Positions 34,502 to 42,949 of a DNA stretch of 64,000 bases are shown one piece after another. The stretch is from Hymenobacter sp. 5317J-9. GTDB taxonomy: Bacteria; Bacteroidota; Bacteroidia; Cytophagales; Hymenobacteraceae. Where the stretch lies: positions 3,472,001 through 3,536,000 of the forward strand of contig NZ_CP095050.1 of NCBI RefSeq assembly GCF_022921075.1, given 5' to 3'. The notes under the pieces are model-generated. The model ran no database searches and was not told where the DNA came from. It was given only the letters and a program-made list of their open reading frames with translations. The translations under genes and the position numbers were made by a program. The stretch's first letter is position 1, and the number at the start of each line of letters is the position of its first letter.

Positions 34502-34598
34502 CAAAGGTTCCCGCCGTTCCGGCCGACAAAACATGAGCAATGTCAGTCGCTTGGCTAATTTTGCGCAGGTCCGCCGCCCGGATTAGGCCGGAGCTTTG
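34502..34598. promoter_or_regulatory. Divergent promoter region with one shared Crp/Fnr-type site
   Basis: The site TGAGCAATGTCA lies at 34534-34545 (centre 34539.5). Rightward, a degenerate second site GCTAATTTTGCGCAGG (centre 34561.5) is 22 bp on, and the -7-like box GAGCTTTG (34591-34598) a further 33 bp. Leftward, the -7-like box AACCTTTG (34509-34502) lies 34 bp from the same centre. Thus one palindrome sits near -63 for usp and near -41 for the MBL gene. Confidence 0.68.
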
Positions 34599-34631
34599 TC
34601 GCAGGAAATCCCCCATTTTTTGCCCCGCCTC

Positions 34632-35450
34632 ATGGACGCCTCCCTGCTCATTCTCACCGATTTCTTTCAGGCCGCCAACAAGGCCCTGGACTACGCCACC
34701 AACCTGACCGGCCCGCTGGGCGCCCGCCTGGTGCTGCTGCACGTGCGCCGCGACTCCCTCCTCGACCCCGAAGCTTTCACGGGCGGCATCTCCAACCTGA
34801 GCCAGGATGCCATCCGGCTGGCCCTCAACAGCGTGGCCGACAGCCTGCCCGTGCCCGTGGTGGCCGAGGTGGGCCACGGCCGCGTGGCCTTCGCCGTGGC
34901 CGACGCCGTGAGCCGCCACCACCCCCTGCTGGTGGTGCTGGGCCGCCCCGATTACTCCGACACGCCCGACGAGCTGGTGCAAACCACCTCCCTCGACCTA
35001 CTGCGCACCGCCCCCTACCCCATGCTGGTGGTGCCCCACGGCGTGAGCTCCACGGCCCCGCCCCGCCGCGTGCTGCTGGCCACCGACGGCGGCCCCTTCT
35101 CGCTGGGCGAGCACGCCGGCACCGCCCGCCACCTGCTGGCCGCCCTTGGGGCCGACATCACCGTGTTTCACGTGGTGCCCGAAACCGGGCCCGACGAGTT
35201 GCCGCCCCTGGTGCTCGACTCGGTGATGCGCACCGGGCTCATGCTGGACCTGCCCCCGGCCCAGTGCCGCACCGTGGTCAGCGAGCAGGCCGCCGCCGGC
35301 ATCCTCAACGCCGCCCAGCCCGCCGACTACGACCTGGTGGTGCTCATTGCCCGGCGCCGCAGCTTCATGGGCAACCTGTTCCACCACAGCGTGACGGCCC
35401 AGGTAATGCTCGAAAGCAAGCTGCCCGTGCTGGTGCTGCCCGCGGAGTAG
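34632..35450 (+). CDS. Universal stress protein, two-domain
   Basis: 272 residues: MDASLLILTDFFQAANKALD, LLVVLGRPDYSDTPDELVQT, YPMLVVPHG, then RRVLLATDGGPFSLGEHAG, DLVVLIARRRSFMGNLFHHS and KLPVLVLPAE. It is very similar in layout to the Usp at 23767. ATG 34632 is chosen because an in-frame start at 34596 falls inside the -7 box. It is a single-gene unit ending at a strong bidirectional terminator. Confidence 0.9.
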   Translation: MDASLLILTDFFQAANKALDYATNLTGPLGARLVLLHVRRDSLLDPEAFTGGISNLSQDAIRLALNSVADSLPVPVVAEVGHGRVAFAVADAVSRHHPLLVVLGRPDYSDTPDELVQTTSLDLLRTAPYPMLVVPHGVSSTAPPRRVLLATDGGPFSLGEHAGTARHLLAALGADITVFHVVPETGPDELPPLVLDSVMRTGLMLDLPPAQCRTVVSEQAAAGILNAAQPADYDLVVLIARRRSFMGNLFHHSVTAQVMLESKLPVLVLPAE

Positions 35451-35454
35451 CCCA

Positions 35455-35517
35455 CGCAGATAAAACCACAAAAGCCCTTCGGCCGTGCGCCGAAGGGCTT
35501 TTGTGGTTTTATCTGCG
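35455..35517. terminator. Bidirectional terminator, 63-bp near-perfect palindrome
   Basis: Arms read cgcagataaaaccacaaaag (continuing cccttcggc) and the inverse, with a 3-5 nt loop. A and T tracts on both sides suit termination of the usp gene from the left and the LLM gene from the right. Confidence 0.92.
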
Positions 35518-35559
35518 GAGGAAACGCCACTCGTTGCAAGCGGCCGAACGGCCGCCCAC

Positions 35560-36579
35560 TTAGCGCAGCAGCGGGGCCACGCGGGTGCCCAGCAGCTCGG
35601 TAGCGCGCAAAATTTTCTCGTGCGGCAGCACGGCCACGTCCATCTGAAACGTGACCCGCGAAATGCCGCCCAGGGCCTCGGCGTGGCGCAGAATCTTGGC
35701 CGCCACTTCCTCGGGGTTGCCCACCAGCAGCGCCCCGAGCGGCCCGGCCTGGGCGTCGAAGTGATAGCGCGTGAGGGGACTGCCGCCCCGCTCGCGGGCC
35801 CGCTTGCTGAAGGTTTCGAGGTAGCCGGGCACGAAGTCGGCCACGGCTCCTTCGGTGGTGGGAGCCACGTAGCCCAGCGAGTGCAGGCCGACTTTCAACT
35901 GCTCGGGCGCGTGGCCGGCGCGGCGGCCCGCCTCCCGGTAGAGGTCGACGAGGGGCCGGAAGCGGTGGGTATCGCCCCCAATGATGGCCACCATCAGCGG
36001 CAGGCCCAGGGCCCCGGCCCGCACAAACGACTCGGGCGTGCCACCCACGCCCAGCCAGATGGGCAGCTGCGCCTGCGCCGGGCGCGGGTACACGCCCTGC
36101 CCCGTGAGTGCGGGCCGGTACTGGCCCTGCCAGCGGATTTTTTCGGTGTCGCGGATGGCCAGCAGCAGGTCCAGCTTTTCAGCAAACAGCTCGTCGTAGT
36201 CGTTGAGGCTGAAGCCGAACAACGGAAACGCTTCCGTTGATGACCCGCGGCCCACCACCATTTCGGCGCGGCCCTGCGAAATCAGGTCCAGCGTGGCGTA
36301 TTCCTGAAACACCCGCACGGGGTCGGCGGCCGAGAGCACCGTGACGGCGCTCGTCAGCCGGATGCGCTGCGTGCGCGCCGCGGCGGCGGCCAGAATCACG
36401 GCCGGGGCCGAGTCGAGGTATTCGGCCCGGTGGTGCTCGCCGATGCCAAACACGTCGAGGCCCACCTGGTCGGCGCGCTCAATGCGTTCGAGCAGCAGGC
36501 GCATGGCCTCCAGCCCGCTCAAGGGCGTGCCGCCATTCTGGAGCAGGTGCGAGGCGAAACTATCAATGCCAACTTCCAT
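35560..36579 (-). CDS. LLM-class flavin-dependent oxidoreductase
   Basis: 339 residues of the bacterial luciferase-like fold: GLDVFGIGEHHRAEYLDSAP, RIRLTSAVTVLSAADPVRVF, AEMVVGRGSSTEAFPLFGFS, LPIWLGVGGTPES. It probably uses FMN for oxidation of an unidentified compound. LLM proteins of this subgroup are widespread in Bacteroidota. The upstream 80 bp carry two different repeat motifs that may be operators. Not related to the low-oxygen set by any visible site. Confidence 0.88.
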   Translation of the reverse strand: MEVGIDSFASHLLQNGGTPLSGLEAMRLLLERIERADQVGLDVFGIGEHHRAEYLDSAPAVILAAAAARTQRIRLTSAVTVLSAADPVRVFQEYATLDLISQGRAEMVVGRGSSTEAFPLFGFSLNDYDELFAEKLDLLLAIRDTEKIRWQGQYRPALTGQGVYPRPAQAQLPIWLGVGGTPESFVRAGALGLPLMVAIIGGDTHRFRPLVDLYREAGRRAGHAPEQLKVGLHSLGYVAPTTEGAVADFVPGYLETFSKRARERGGSPLTRYHFDAQAGPLGALLVGNPEEVAAKILRHAEALGGISRVTFQMDVAVLPHEKILRATELLGTRVAPLLR

Positions 36580-36617
36580 GAGAACTGATAAACTTCAGGG
36601 ATGAACGGCTAAAGCCG

Positions 36618-36661
36618 TGATAAAAACTTATCAAATGTACATACATAAAATGTACATACAT
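36618..36661. promoter_or_regulatory. Possible operators upstream of the LLM oxidoreductase gene
   Basis: An inverted repeat TGATAAAAACTTATCA (36618-36633) is followed by two copies of aaatgtacatacat (36633-36646 and 36648-36661; period 15). Each copy contains the dyad TGTACA. The location 40-80 bp above the start codon suits a repressor or activator binding region; the regulator is unknown. Confidence 0.5.
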
Positions 36662-36727
36662 TGTTCAACCGAATAAATAATTATTCTCGATAGATGTAGT
36701 AGGGAAATTGTGGCGCACAAAAGACTA

Positions 36728-36768
36728 AGCGGCATTAGAGTCGTTGCAAAAACAACTCTAATGCCGCT
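36728..36768 (-). terminator. Hairpin downstream of the VOC dioxygenase gene
   Basis: Inverted repeat gcggcattagagt(c)gttg / caacTctaatgccgc with a short A-rich loop, in the spacer following the minus-strand VOC gene. A terminator function is likely; no long T-run is present. Confidence 0.6.
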
Positions 36769-36815
36769 ATCCACGCCGTGCCGCAGTAATTACTGCTTAG
36801 CCGGCCCGGCCTCGA

Positions 36816-37757
36816 CTAAGCAGCCGGCTCGGCACGTAGCAGCAGTCGGATGCCCCACGGGTCGGTGACGAGGGGCCCGGCGGGGGTGGCCTCGGCCGGG
36901 TAGCCGGCGGCTTGCAGGCGGGCCGCGGCGGCATCGCGGGTGGCGGCATCGGGCAACCACAGTTCCCAGCGGAGCAGGCGGGCATCGGCTGCGGTGGCGG
37001 CGGGCGAGCTGGCTGCCCACACGTTGAGCCCCAGGTGGTGGTGGTAGCCGCCCGCCGCCACAAACAAGGCCCCCGACAGGTTCCAGGTCATGACGTCGAA
37101 GCCCAGCGCCTCGTGGTAAAAAGCGGCTGCCCGGGCCAAATCGCCCGTGTAGAAATGCAGGTGGCCCATGGTGGTGCCGGCCGGCAGGCCCTGCCAGGGC
37201 GTGTCGCCGGCCGCCTGCAGCACGCCCGCCGCATCGAGCGGGTCGAGGGCCGACTGCACCTCGCCCTGCGCCGACACCCACCACTCGGCGCGGGGCCGGT
37301 CGCGGTACACTTCGATGGTGAAGCCGTCGGGGTCGGTGAGGTAGGTGGCCTCGCTGTAGCGGTGGTCGGACGAGCCCACGTGCACGCCCAGCGCCTGGGC
37401 GTGCCGCAGGAACCGGCCGAGGTCGGCGCGGGTGGGCAGCAGCAGGGCAAAGTGGTAGATGCCCAGACGGCCGCGCCGCGGCACGGGGCGGGCGTCGGGC
37501 TGCTCGTAGAGGGCCACCAGCACGTCGGAGCGGCCGGCCACGCCCAGCTCAGCCGTGGCATACGGGCCGTCAGCAGCCGAGGTGCGGCGCAGCCGCTGAA
37601 AGCCGAGCACGCCTTCGTAAAAGGCCAACGAGCGGTCAAGGCTGGCCACGGTCAGATGCACGGTGCCCAGGCGGATGGCAGCCGGCAGCTCGGCGGGCGG
37701 GTGAATGCCGATGCGCTCGGCGGGCATAGCAGGATAAGGCAGCAGGTTCGTGGACAT
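36816..37757 (-). CDS. VOC-family (glyoxalase/extradiol dioxygenase) protein, CatE-like
   Basis: 313 residues with two VOC modules. Metal-binding positions are visible in LGTVHLTVASLDRSLAFYEG, the second-module TMGHLHFYTGDLARAAAFYH and the DPDGFTIEVYRDRP stretch. The layout matches CatE-type catechol-2,3-dioxygenases of Firmicutes and Bacteroidota, which cleave aromatic diols or protect against quinones. The regulator gene at 37908 lies upstream on the same strand, and a palindrome sits at the activator position of this gene's promoter. Confidence 0.83.
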   Translation of the reverse strand: MSTNLLPYPAMPAERIGIHPPAELPAAIRLGTVHLTVASLDRSLAFYEGVLGFQRLRRTSAADGPYATAELGVAGRSDVLVALYEQPDARPVPRRGRLGIYHFALLLPTRADLGRFLRHAQALGVHVGSSDHRYSEATYLTDPDGFTIEVYRDRPRAEWWVSAQGEVQSALDPLDAAGVLQAAGDTPWQGLPAGTTMGHLHFYTGDLARAAAFYHEALGFDVMTWNLSGALFVAAGGYHHHLGLNVWAASSPAATAADARLLRWELWLPDAATRDAAAARLQAAGYPAEATPAGPLVTDPWGIRLLLRAEPAA

Positions 37758-37816
37758 GGCAGGTAGGAAAGTGGGAAATACGCCGGGAGTCAGCTAATAC
37801 TCCGCTAAGCACACGA

Positions 37817-37862
37817 CAAAGGTTGCCCGCTGCCCCACCCCGGCGCCTTATCCTAGGATAAG
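37817..37862 (-). promoter_or_regulatory. VOC-gene promoter with a Crp-position palindrome of different sequence
   Basis: The perfect 16-bp palindrome CTTATCCTAGGATAAG (37847-37862, centre 37854.5) lies 34 bp above a -7-like box AACCTTTG (37824-37817). A start near 37813 leaves ~56 nt before ATG 37757. The same activator spacing as the single-site Fnr-type promoters, together with the adjacent Crp/Fnr gene, suggests this regulator binds here. Confidence 0.6.
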
Positions 37863-37907
37863 AAATGTAGGCTTGCATAGCCACGCTTCCCGGCTCGCCT
37901 TCCCGAG

Positions 37908-38492
37908 CTACAGCTGCCGCCGCACCCGGCTCAGCGACTCGGGCGTGATGCCCAGGTAGGAGGCAATGACGTGCTGCGGCACCCGCTGCACAATGGAGGG
38001 ATGTTGGTGCACAAAGTGCTGGTATTTCTCGGCCGCCGTCTGGCTCAACGAGGCGTTCACCCGCTCCTGAAGGGCCACGTAGCGGCTTTGCATAAGCAGG
38101 CGCATGTAGCGCTCAAACAGGGAGCATTCGGCGTAGATGGTTTCTAGGTCGGCCTGCGCCAGCAGCAGCACCTGCGAGTCTTCCAGCGCGTCGATGTTCA
38201 GGGTGCTGGGCTGCTGCGTCAGAAAGCTGTATAAGTCGGATACCCACCAGTCTTCCGGGGCAAACTGCAGCGTGTGCTCCTGCCCCTGGGCATTGAGCGA
38301 ATAGCTGCGCAGACAGCCTTTCGTCACAAAAGCCAGGTCGGTACACACGGCGCCGGCCACCAGCAGGTGCTGCCGCTTGTCCAGAGCCAGGGGCCGCACG
38401 TGCCGCTCAAAAACAGCAAAGTCGGCGGTGGTAATAGGCACGCGGGCCTGCAGGTGGGCCCGCAGCAGTTCGAGGGCAGAAGGAAGCGCCAT
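37908..38492 (-). CDS. Crp/Fnr-family transcriptional regulator
   Basis: 194 residues. The cyclic-nucleotide-like beta barrel (LALDKRQHLLVAGAVCTDLA, FVTKGCLRSYSLNAQGQEHT) is followed by a C-terminal helix-turn-helix (VPQHVIASYLGITPESLSRV, RRQL). The recognition helix carries E-x2-SR as in Fnr proteins. There is no four-cysteine iron-sulphur cluster: only three scattered cysteines. This small type is common in Bacteroidota. It probably controls the VOC gene downstream; whether it also binds the TGA-N6-TCA sites of the left half is unknown. Confidence 0.85.
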   Translation of the reverse strand: MALPSALELLRAHLQARVPITTADFAVFERHVRPLALDKRQHLLVAGAVCTDLAFVTKGCLRSYSLNAQGQEHTLQFAPEDWWVSDLYSFLTQQPSTLNIDALEDSQVLLLAQADLETIYAECSLFERYMRLLMQSRYVALQERVNASLSQTAAEKYQHFVHQHPSIVQRVPQHVIASYLGITPESLSRVRRQL

Positions 38493-38628
38493 GCCGTGAA
38501 GGTAGCCACGCCGCTGCCCCGCCCCGTGCCCCGGCCTGGCGCTAAGGGACCCGACTTCCTTGGCCGGTCGGCTGCATTCGGGTGCCTTAGGGCCAGGCCG
38601 GGGCTCCTTGGCTGGATATGCAGCAATA

Positions 38629-38663
38629 AAAAAAGCCCGTTTCCAAGTTGGAAACGGGCTTTC
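38629..38663 (-). terminator. Terminator of tRNA-Arg
   Basis: On the minus strand the stem agcccgtttcc / ggaaacgggct is followed by seven T residues, immediately after the encoded CCA end of the tRNA. Confidence 0.9.
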
Positions 38664-38738
38664 TGGTGGCCACGTTAGGAATCGAACCTAAATCAAGAGC
38701 TTCGGAAACTCTCATACTATCCGTTGTACGACGTGGCC
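38664..38738 (-). tRNA. tRNA-Arg (anticodon CCG)
   Basis: Acceptor stem GGCCACG/CGTGGCC; anticodon arm AGAGT-TTCCGAA-GCTCT with CCG at the centre; T arm TTAGG-TTCGATT-CCTAA; discriminator A and encoded CCA (38666-38664). Anticodon CCG reads the arginine codon CGG. All arms pair. Confidence 0.95.
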
Positions 38739-38755
38739 GGTACGTGATAGGACTG

Positions 38756-38788
38756 CAAAAGTAGCCTTAAAAGCGCATGGCTACCAAA
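38756..38788 (-). promoter_or_regulatory. Promoter of tRNA-Arg
   Basis: A -7 box TACTTTTG (38763-38756) with a -33 TTTG at 38788-38785, 21 bp apart, matches the Bacteroidota housekeeping promoter. The predicted start is ~10 nt above the mature tRNA 5' end. Confidence 0.75.
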
Positions 38789-38903
38789 TAGCTTGGGCAA
38801 ATTCCTCGGTCCGGCTGGCCGGGCGGCACAACCCCGGCGCCCCAAAACCAGTTAAGCCAGTACCATACCGATTGAAAATCCCATCACCTCCCGCTCTGTT
38901 TTT

Positions 38904-39371
38904 ATGAAGAAGAACCTGTATACGGCCGATGCCTCGGCCGTGGGTGGCCGCAGCGGCCACGTTCGCTCCGCCACCGGCGTCATCGACCTGGAAATGTCGG
39001 TTCCCGAGGGCCTGGGCGGCAAAAATGGCGCCACCAACCCCGAAGAGCTGTTTGCCGCCGGCTACGCCTCGTGCTTTCAGCAGGCCCTGCTGGTCACGGC
39101 CCAGCGCAACGGCGACACCCTCGACAAGGAAAGCACCGTGACGTGCTCCGTCACGCTCTTTCAGGAAGGCGAAGGCTACGGCCTGAGCGCCATTCTGGAC
39201 GTCGACCTGAAGAAATTTGACGAAGCCAAAACCATCGACATGGTGCGTTACGCCCACAAAATCTGCCCCTACTCGGTGGGTACCCGCGGCAACATGGAAG
39301 TGGAGCTGCGCGTGCAAGGCAAGCCCGTGCCAGTACAAGCCGAAGAAAACGCCGGCGTGGCCGGGAAATAG
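38904..39371 (+). CDS. ohr: Organic hydroperoxide resistance protein (Ohr/OsmC family)
   Basis: 155 residues of the Ohr subgroup of OsmC. The two redox cysteines lie in AAGYASCFQQALL and AHKICPYSVGTRGN. The start KNLYTADASAVGGRSGHVRS is typical of Ohr. It reduces organic hydroperoxides using lipoylated proteins as reductant. Single-gene unit followed by a strong terminator inside a larger inverted repeat. Confidence 0.93.
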   Translation: MKKNLYTADASAVGGRSGHVRSATGVIDLEMSVPEGLGGKNGATNPEELFAAGYASCFQQALLVTAQRNGDTLDKESTVTCSVTLFQEGEGYGLSAILDVDLKKFDEAKTIDMVRYAHKICPYSVGTRGNMEVELRVQGKPVPVQAEENAGVAGK

Positions 39372-39486
39372 TTGTTCGTTGCTCGTTATCCGTTGTTAGC
39401 ACAACGAACAGCCTCAATAAAAAGGCCCGCCTGACGACTCAGGCGGGCCTTTTGGCTGCTAACAACTAGCAACGAACAACTGACAA

Positions 39487-39488
<2 letters not shown>
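39370..39488. terminator. Terminator hairpin (39419-39453) nested in a longer inverted repeat
   Basis: The inner stem aaggcccgcctga / tcaggcgggcctt is flanked by A and T tracts and separates the converging ohr and sucC genes. The outer arms gttgttcgttgctcgtt and agcaacgaacaac are also inverted. It is likely a repeat element that provides a bidirectional terminator. Confidence 0.85.
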
Positions 39489-40683
<1,195 letters not shown>

Positions 40684-40733
40684 AAAAACGGGTAAGGGGT
40701 GGGTTGTGCCTTGCAGCCCTGCGGTTGCAGACG

Positions 40734-40741
40734 CGAAAGTA
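40734..40741 (-). promoter_or_regulatory. -7-like box of sucC
   Basis: TACTTTCG (one base off TAnnTTTG), ~50 bp above ATG 40683, with a TTGC at 40766-40763 as a weak -33. The same TACTTTCG box occurs before the rhodanese gene at 55993-56000. Confidence 0.5.
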
Positions 40742-40779
40742 CGGCGCCCGGATTTGATTGTCGCAACCAAATAACTAGC

Positions 40780-40854
40780 ATTGTAGCGCGGACTCTGCGA
40801 GTCCGCGCATTCTCACGTCGGTAAATGGGCGGACTCGCAGAGTCCACGCTACAC
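40780..40854. repeat. Short palindromic intergenic repeat (tgtagcgcggactctgcgag type)
   Basis: Arms tgtagcgcggactctgcgag(tccgcgc) and (gcggactcgcagagtccacg)ctaca are inverted around ~20 bp. Between sucC and the GH113-like gene. Distinct from the ~100-bp family. It may also act as a terminator for the GH113-like gene. Confidence 0.8.
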
Positions 40855-40856
40855 TA

Positions 40857-42029
40857 TCACTGCCCATACCAGCGGGCCAGCACGGTTTCGGCGGGCTTGT
40901 GCTGGGGCGTGAAATCGGCGTGGCGGCGGGCCGGGCCGTCGGGCGCCAGGCCCGGGTACCACTTCCAGATAAACATGCCTTTCAGCCACGGCTGGCCCCA
41001 GGTGGCCCGGAACAGCGCCTCGTAGCAGCGGGCCTGGGTGGCCTCGTCGGGCGCCTCGGGCAGGGCCGTGTGCTCGGGCCACTCCCAGGGCTTAGCGGCA
41101 GCGTCGGGCGTGGTTTTGTAGCCCACTTCGGTGAACACAATGGGCTTCTTTACCTTTTTCTGCCAGGCGGCCAGCTCGCGCAGGTGGGGCTGCCAGCCGC
41201 GCACCAGCGTGTCGAGCGACGGACTGAAGGCGGTGCTCAGCGGGAAATAGGCCTGAATGCCCACGTAATCGAGCGCGTCCCAGAACCGGATTTGCTGGTA
41301 CTCCACGGCCCAGTTGGCGGCGTAGGTGAGCGGGCCGTGGTACACTTTCCGAATGCGCTTGATAAGCCCGCGCCAGGCTTTTTCGTGGGCCGGCTCGGTG
41401 GCGTGCAGCAGCTCGGTACCAATGCACAGGCCGTCGAAATGCGCGCTTTCGGCCAGGGCGGCGTAGTGCAGGATGAAGGCCGAGTAATTGGCAAACCAGG
41501 CATCCCAATCGGCTTTATTGGTCATATTAATGTCGCCGGGCCAGGCGTTGCGGCCCCGCACCCACAGGTGCGGCTTGAGCAGCGTGCGGATGCCGTGCTG
41601 CCGCGCCAGCCGGGCCGTGTACGTCAGGCCGGCGTCGCTTTCGCCCCAGAGGCCGCGGCGGCCGGTGGGCCGCGCCGTGTTGGTGCGGATGCCGGGCTCA
41701 GTAGCGCCGGCCTGCCAGCCGAAGGGCATCTGGGCTATCCAGGTCACGTGGTCGCGCAGCAGCGGGGCCAGCTCTGCCTCTGTCACCGAGTCGCTGCCCA
41801 CCCAGCTCACGCCGCGCAGGCGGCTGCTGTCATAGGGCGAGCCGGGGGCGGCGGGCAGCCGCAGCGCGCGGTCTAGGTCGGCGCCAAGCGCCTGGGCTGC
41901 CCCGGCATCTCTACGCTGGAACGCGGTGCGCTGCAGCCGCCAGCCGGCCACGCCCATTGCCAGCGCGGCAACCCACAGCCAGCGGCGAACCGAAAAAAAA
42001 GCGGACATCGGCAACGAAATCTGAGTCAT
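40857..42029 (-). CDS. GH113-like glycoside hydrolase-family protein, membrane-anchored
   Basis: 390 residues. An N-terminal helix ([14 protein letters not shown]) is followed by a TIM barrel: [60 protein letters not shown] (possible acid/base Glu) and [20 protein letters not shown] (possible nucleophile Glu). This arrangement recalls GH113 mannanase-like proteins, which in Bacteroidota are often annotated glycoside hydrolase TIM-barrel-like. Substrate not predictable. Starts at 42089 and 42008 are also in frame. Confidence 0.75.
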   Translation of the reverse strand: MTQISLPMSAFFSVRRWLWVAALAMGVAGWRLQRTAFQRRDAGAAQALGADLDRALRLPAAPGSPYDSSRLRGVSWVGSDSVTEAELAPLLRDHVTWIAQMPFGWQAGATEPGIRTNTARPTGRRGLWGESDAGLTYTARLARQHGIRTLLKPHLWVRGRNAWPGDINMTNKADWDAWFANYSAFILHYAALAESAHFDGLCIGTELLHATEPAHEKAWRGLIKRIRKVYHGPLTYAANWAVEYQQIRFWDALDYVGIQAYFPLSTAFSPSLDTLVRGWQPHLRELAAWQKKVKKPIVFTEVGYKTTPDAAAKPWEWPEHTALPEAPDEATQARCYEALFRATWGQPWLKGMFIWKWYPGLAPDGPARRHADFTPQHKPAETVLARWYGQ

Positions 42030-42100
42030 CAACTGAAAGATAGCTGCGCCAAAGCGGCGGCGGCCCAGCAGGCCTGGCACGGCTGCCACCGGATTGTGCG

Positions 42101-42108
42101 TAGCTTTG
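42101..42108 (+). promoter_or_regulatory. -7 box of the LolD-like gene
   Basis: A perfect TAGCTTTG box. A start near 42114 would leave ~33 nt to the TTG at 42147, which supports that codon over the GTG at 42096 lying above the box. Confidence 0.6.
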
Positions 42109-42146
42109 TTGCTACTGCATTCCGTTCACGTCTATCGCTGGCTCCG

Positions 42147-42806
42147 TTGCTGCAAGCTATCAACATTCACAAGAGCTACAACGCTCTGAACGTCCTCAAG
42201 GGCATCGATTTGACGATTGAGAAGTCGGAAATCGTGAGCATCGTCGGTTCTTCGGGCGCGGGCAAGAGCACGCTGCTGCACATTCTGGGCACGCTTGACA
42301 ATCCCGATTCGGGCGAGGTGCTGTTCGATGGCGAGTCGGTTAGCTCGCTGGGGCGCAACGATTTGGCCCGGTTCCGCAACCGGCATATCGGCTTCATTTT
42401 TCAGTTTCACAACCTGCTGCCCGAGTTTACGGCCCTCGAAAACGTGTGCCTGCCCGCCTACCTGGCCGGCCGCTCCGAAAAAGAAGTGCGCGTGCGGGCC
42501 CGCGAGCTCCTCGGCATGCTCAACCTGGAAGGCCGCGCCGAGCACAAGCCCAGCGAAATGAGCGGCGGCGAGCAGCAGCGCGTGTCAGTAGCCCGCGCCC
42601 TCATCAACTCGCCCGAAATCATTTTCGCCGACGAGCCCAGCGGCAACCTCGACACCAAAAACGCCCAGGAGCTGCACCAGATTTTCTTCCTGCTGCGCAA
42701 GGAGCTGGGCCAGACCTTCGTCATCGTGACGCACAACGAACAGCTGGCCGACATGGCCGACCGCAAGATTGTGATGCGCGACGGCCACATCCTGGAAGGC
42801 GGCTAA
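42147..42806 (+). CDS. LolD/MacB-type ABC transporter ATPase
   Basis: 219 residues from a TTG start ([20 protein letters not shown]). Walker [20 protein letters not shown]-loop [18 protein letters not shown], signature [15 protein letters not shown], Walker [16 protein letters not shown] and VTHNEQLAD are complete. The sequence matches LolD/MacB-like ATPases (lipoprotein release or efflux). No partner permease is adjacent, as is common for Bacteroidota LolD. Followed by palindromic repeat copy 3. Confidence 0.9.
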   Translation: MLQAINIHKSYNALNVLKGIDLTIEKSEIVSIVGSSGAGKSTLLHILGTLDNPDSGEVLFDGESVSSLGRNDLARFRNRHIGFIFQFHNLLPEFTALENVCLPAYLAGRSEKEVRVRARELLGMLNLEGRAEHKPSEMSGGEQQRVSVARALINSPEIIFADEPSGNLDTKNAQELHQIFFLLRKELGQTFVIVTHNEQLADMADRKIVMRDGHILEGG

Positions 42807-42820
42807 GACACTGTTCTCGC

Positions 42821-42929
42821 AAAAAGGAACGTCATGCTGAGCGTAGTCGAAGCATCTCTACCGCGCAACGTAACTACTTACTATTGCACGCGAGATGCTT
42901 CGACTACGCTCAGCATGACGTTCCTTTTT
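42821..42929. repeat. Palindromic ~100-bp intergenic repeat, copy 3
   Basis: Arms aaaaaggaacgtcatgctga(gcgtagtcgaagcatctc) and the inverse (gagatgcttcgactacgctc)agcatgacgttccttttt. Nearly perfect arms and A/T tracts at the ends suggest it serves as bidirectional terminator between LolD-like and lipoprotein genes. Confidence 0.88.
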
Positions 42930-42949
42930 GTATTAAGCCCCGCTCCTGC

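Noticed and set aside
37908..38492. The Crp/Fnr protein as the oxygen sensor of the left-hand island
   Set aside because: It lacks the cysteines of Fnr iron-sulphur sensors and has a closer candidate operator next door. A role on the TGA-N6-TCA sites cannot be excluded but is not supported.
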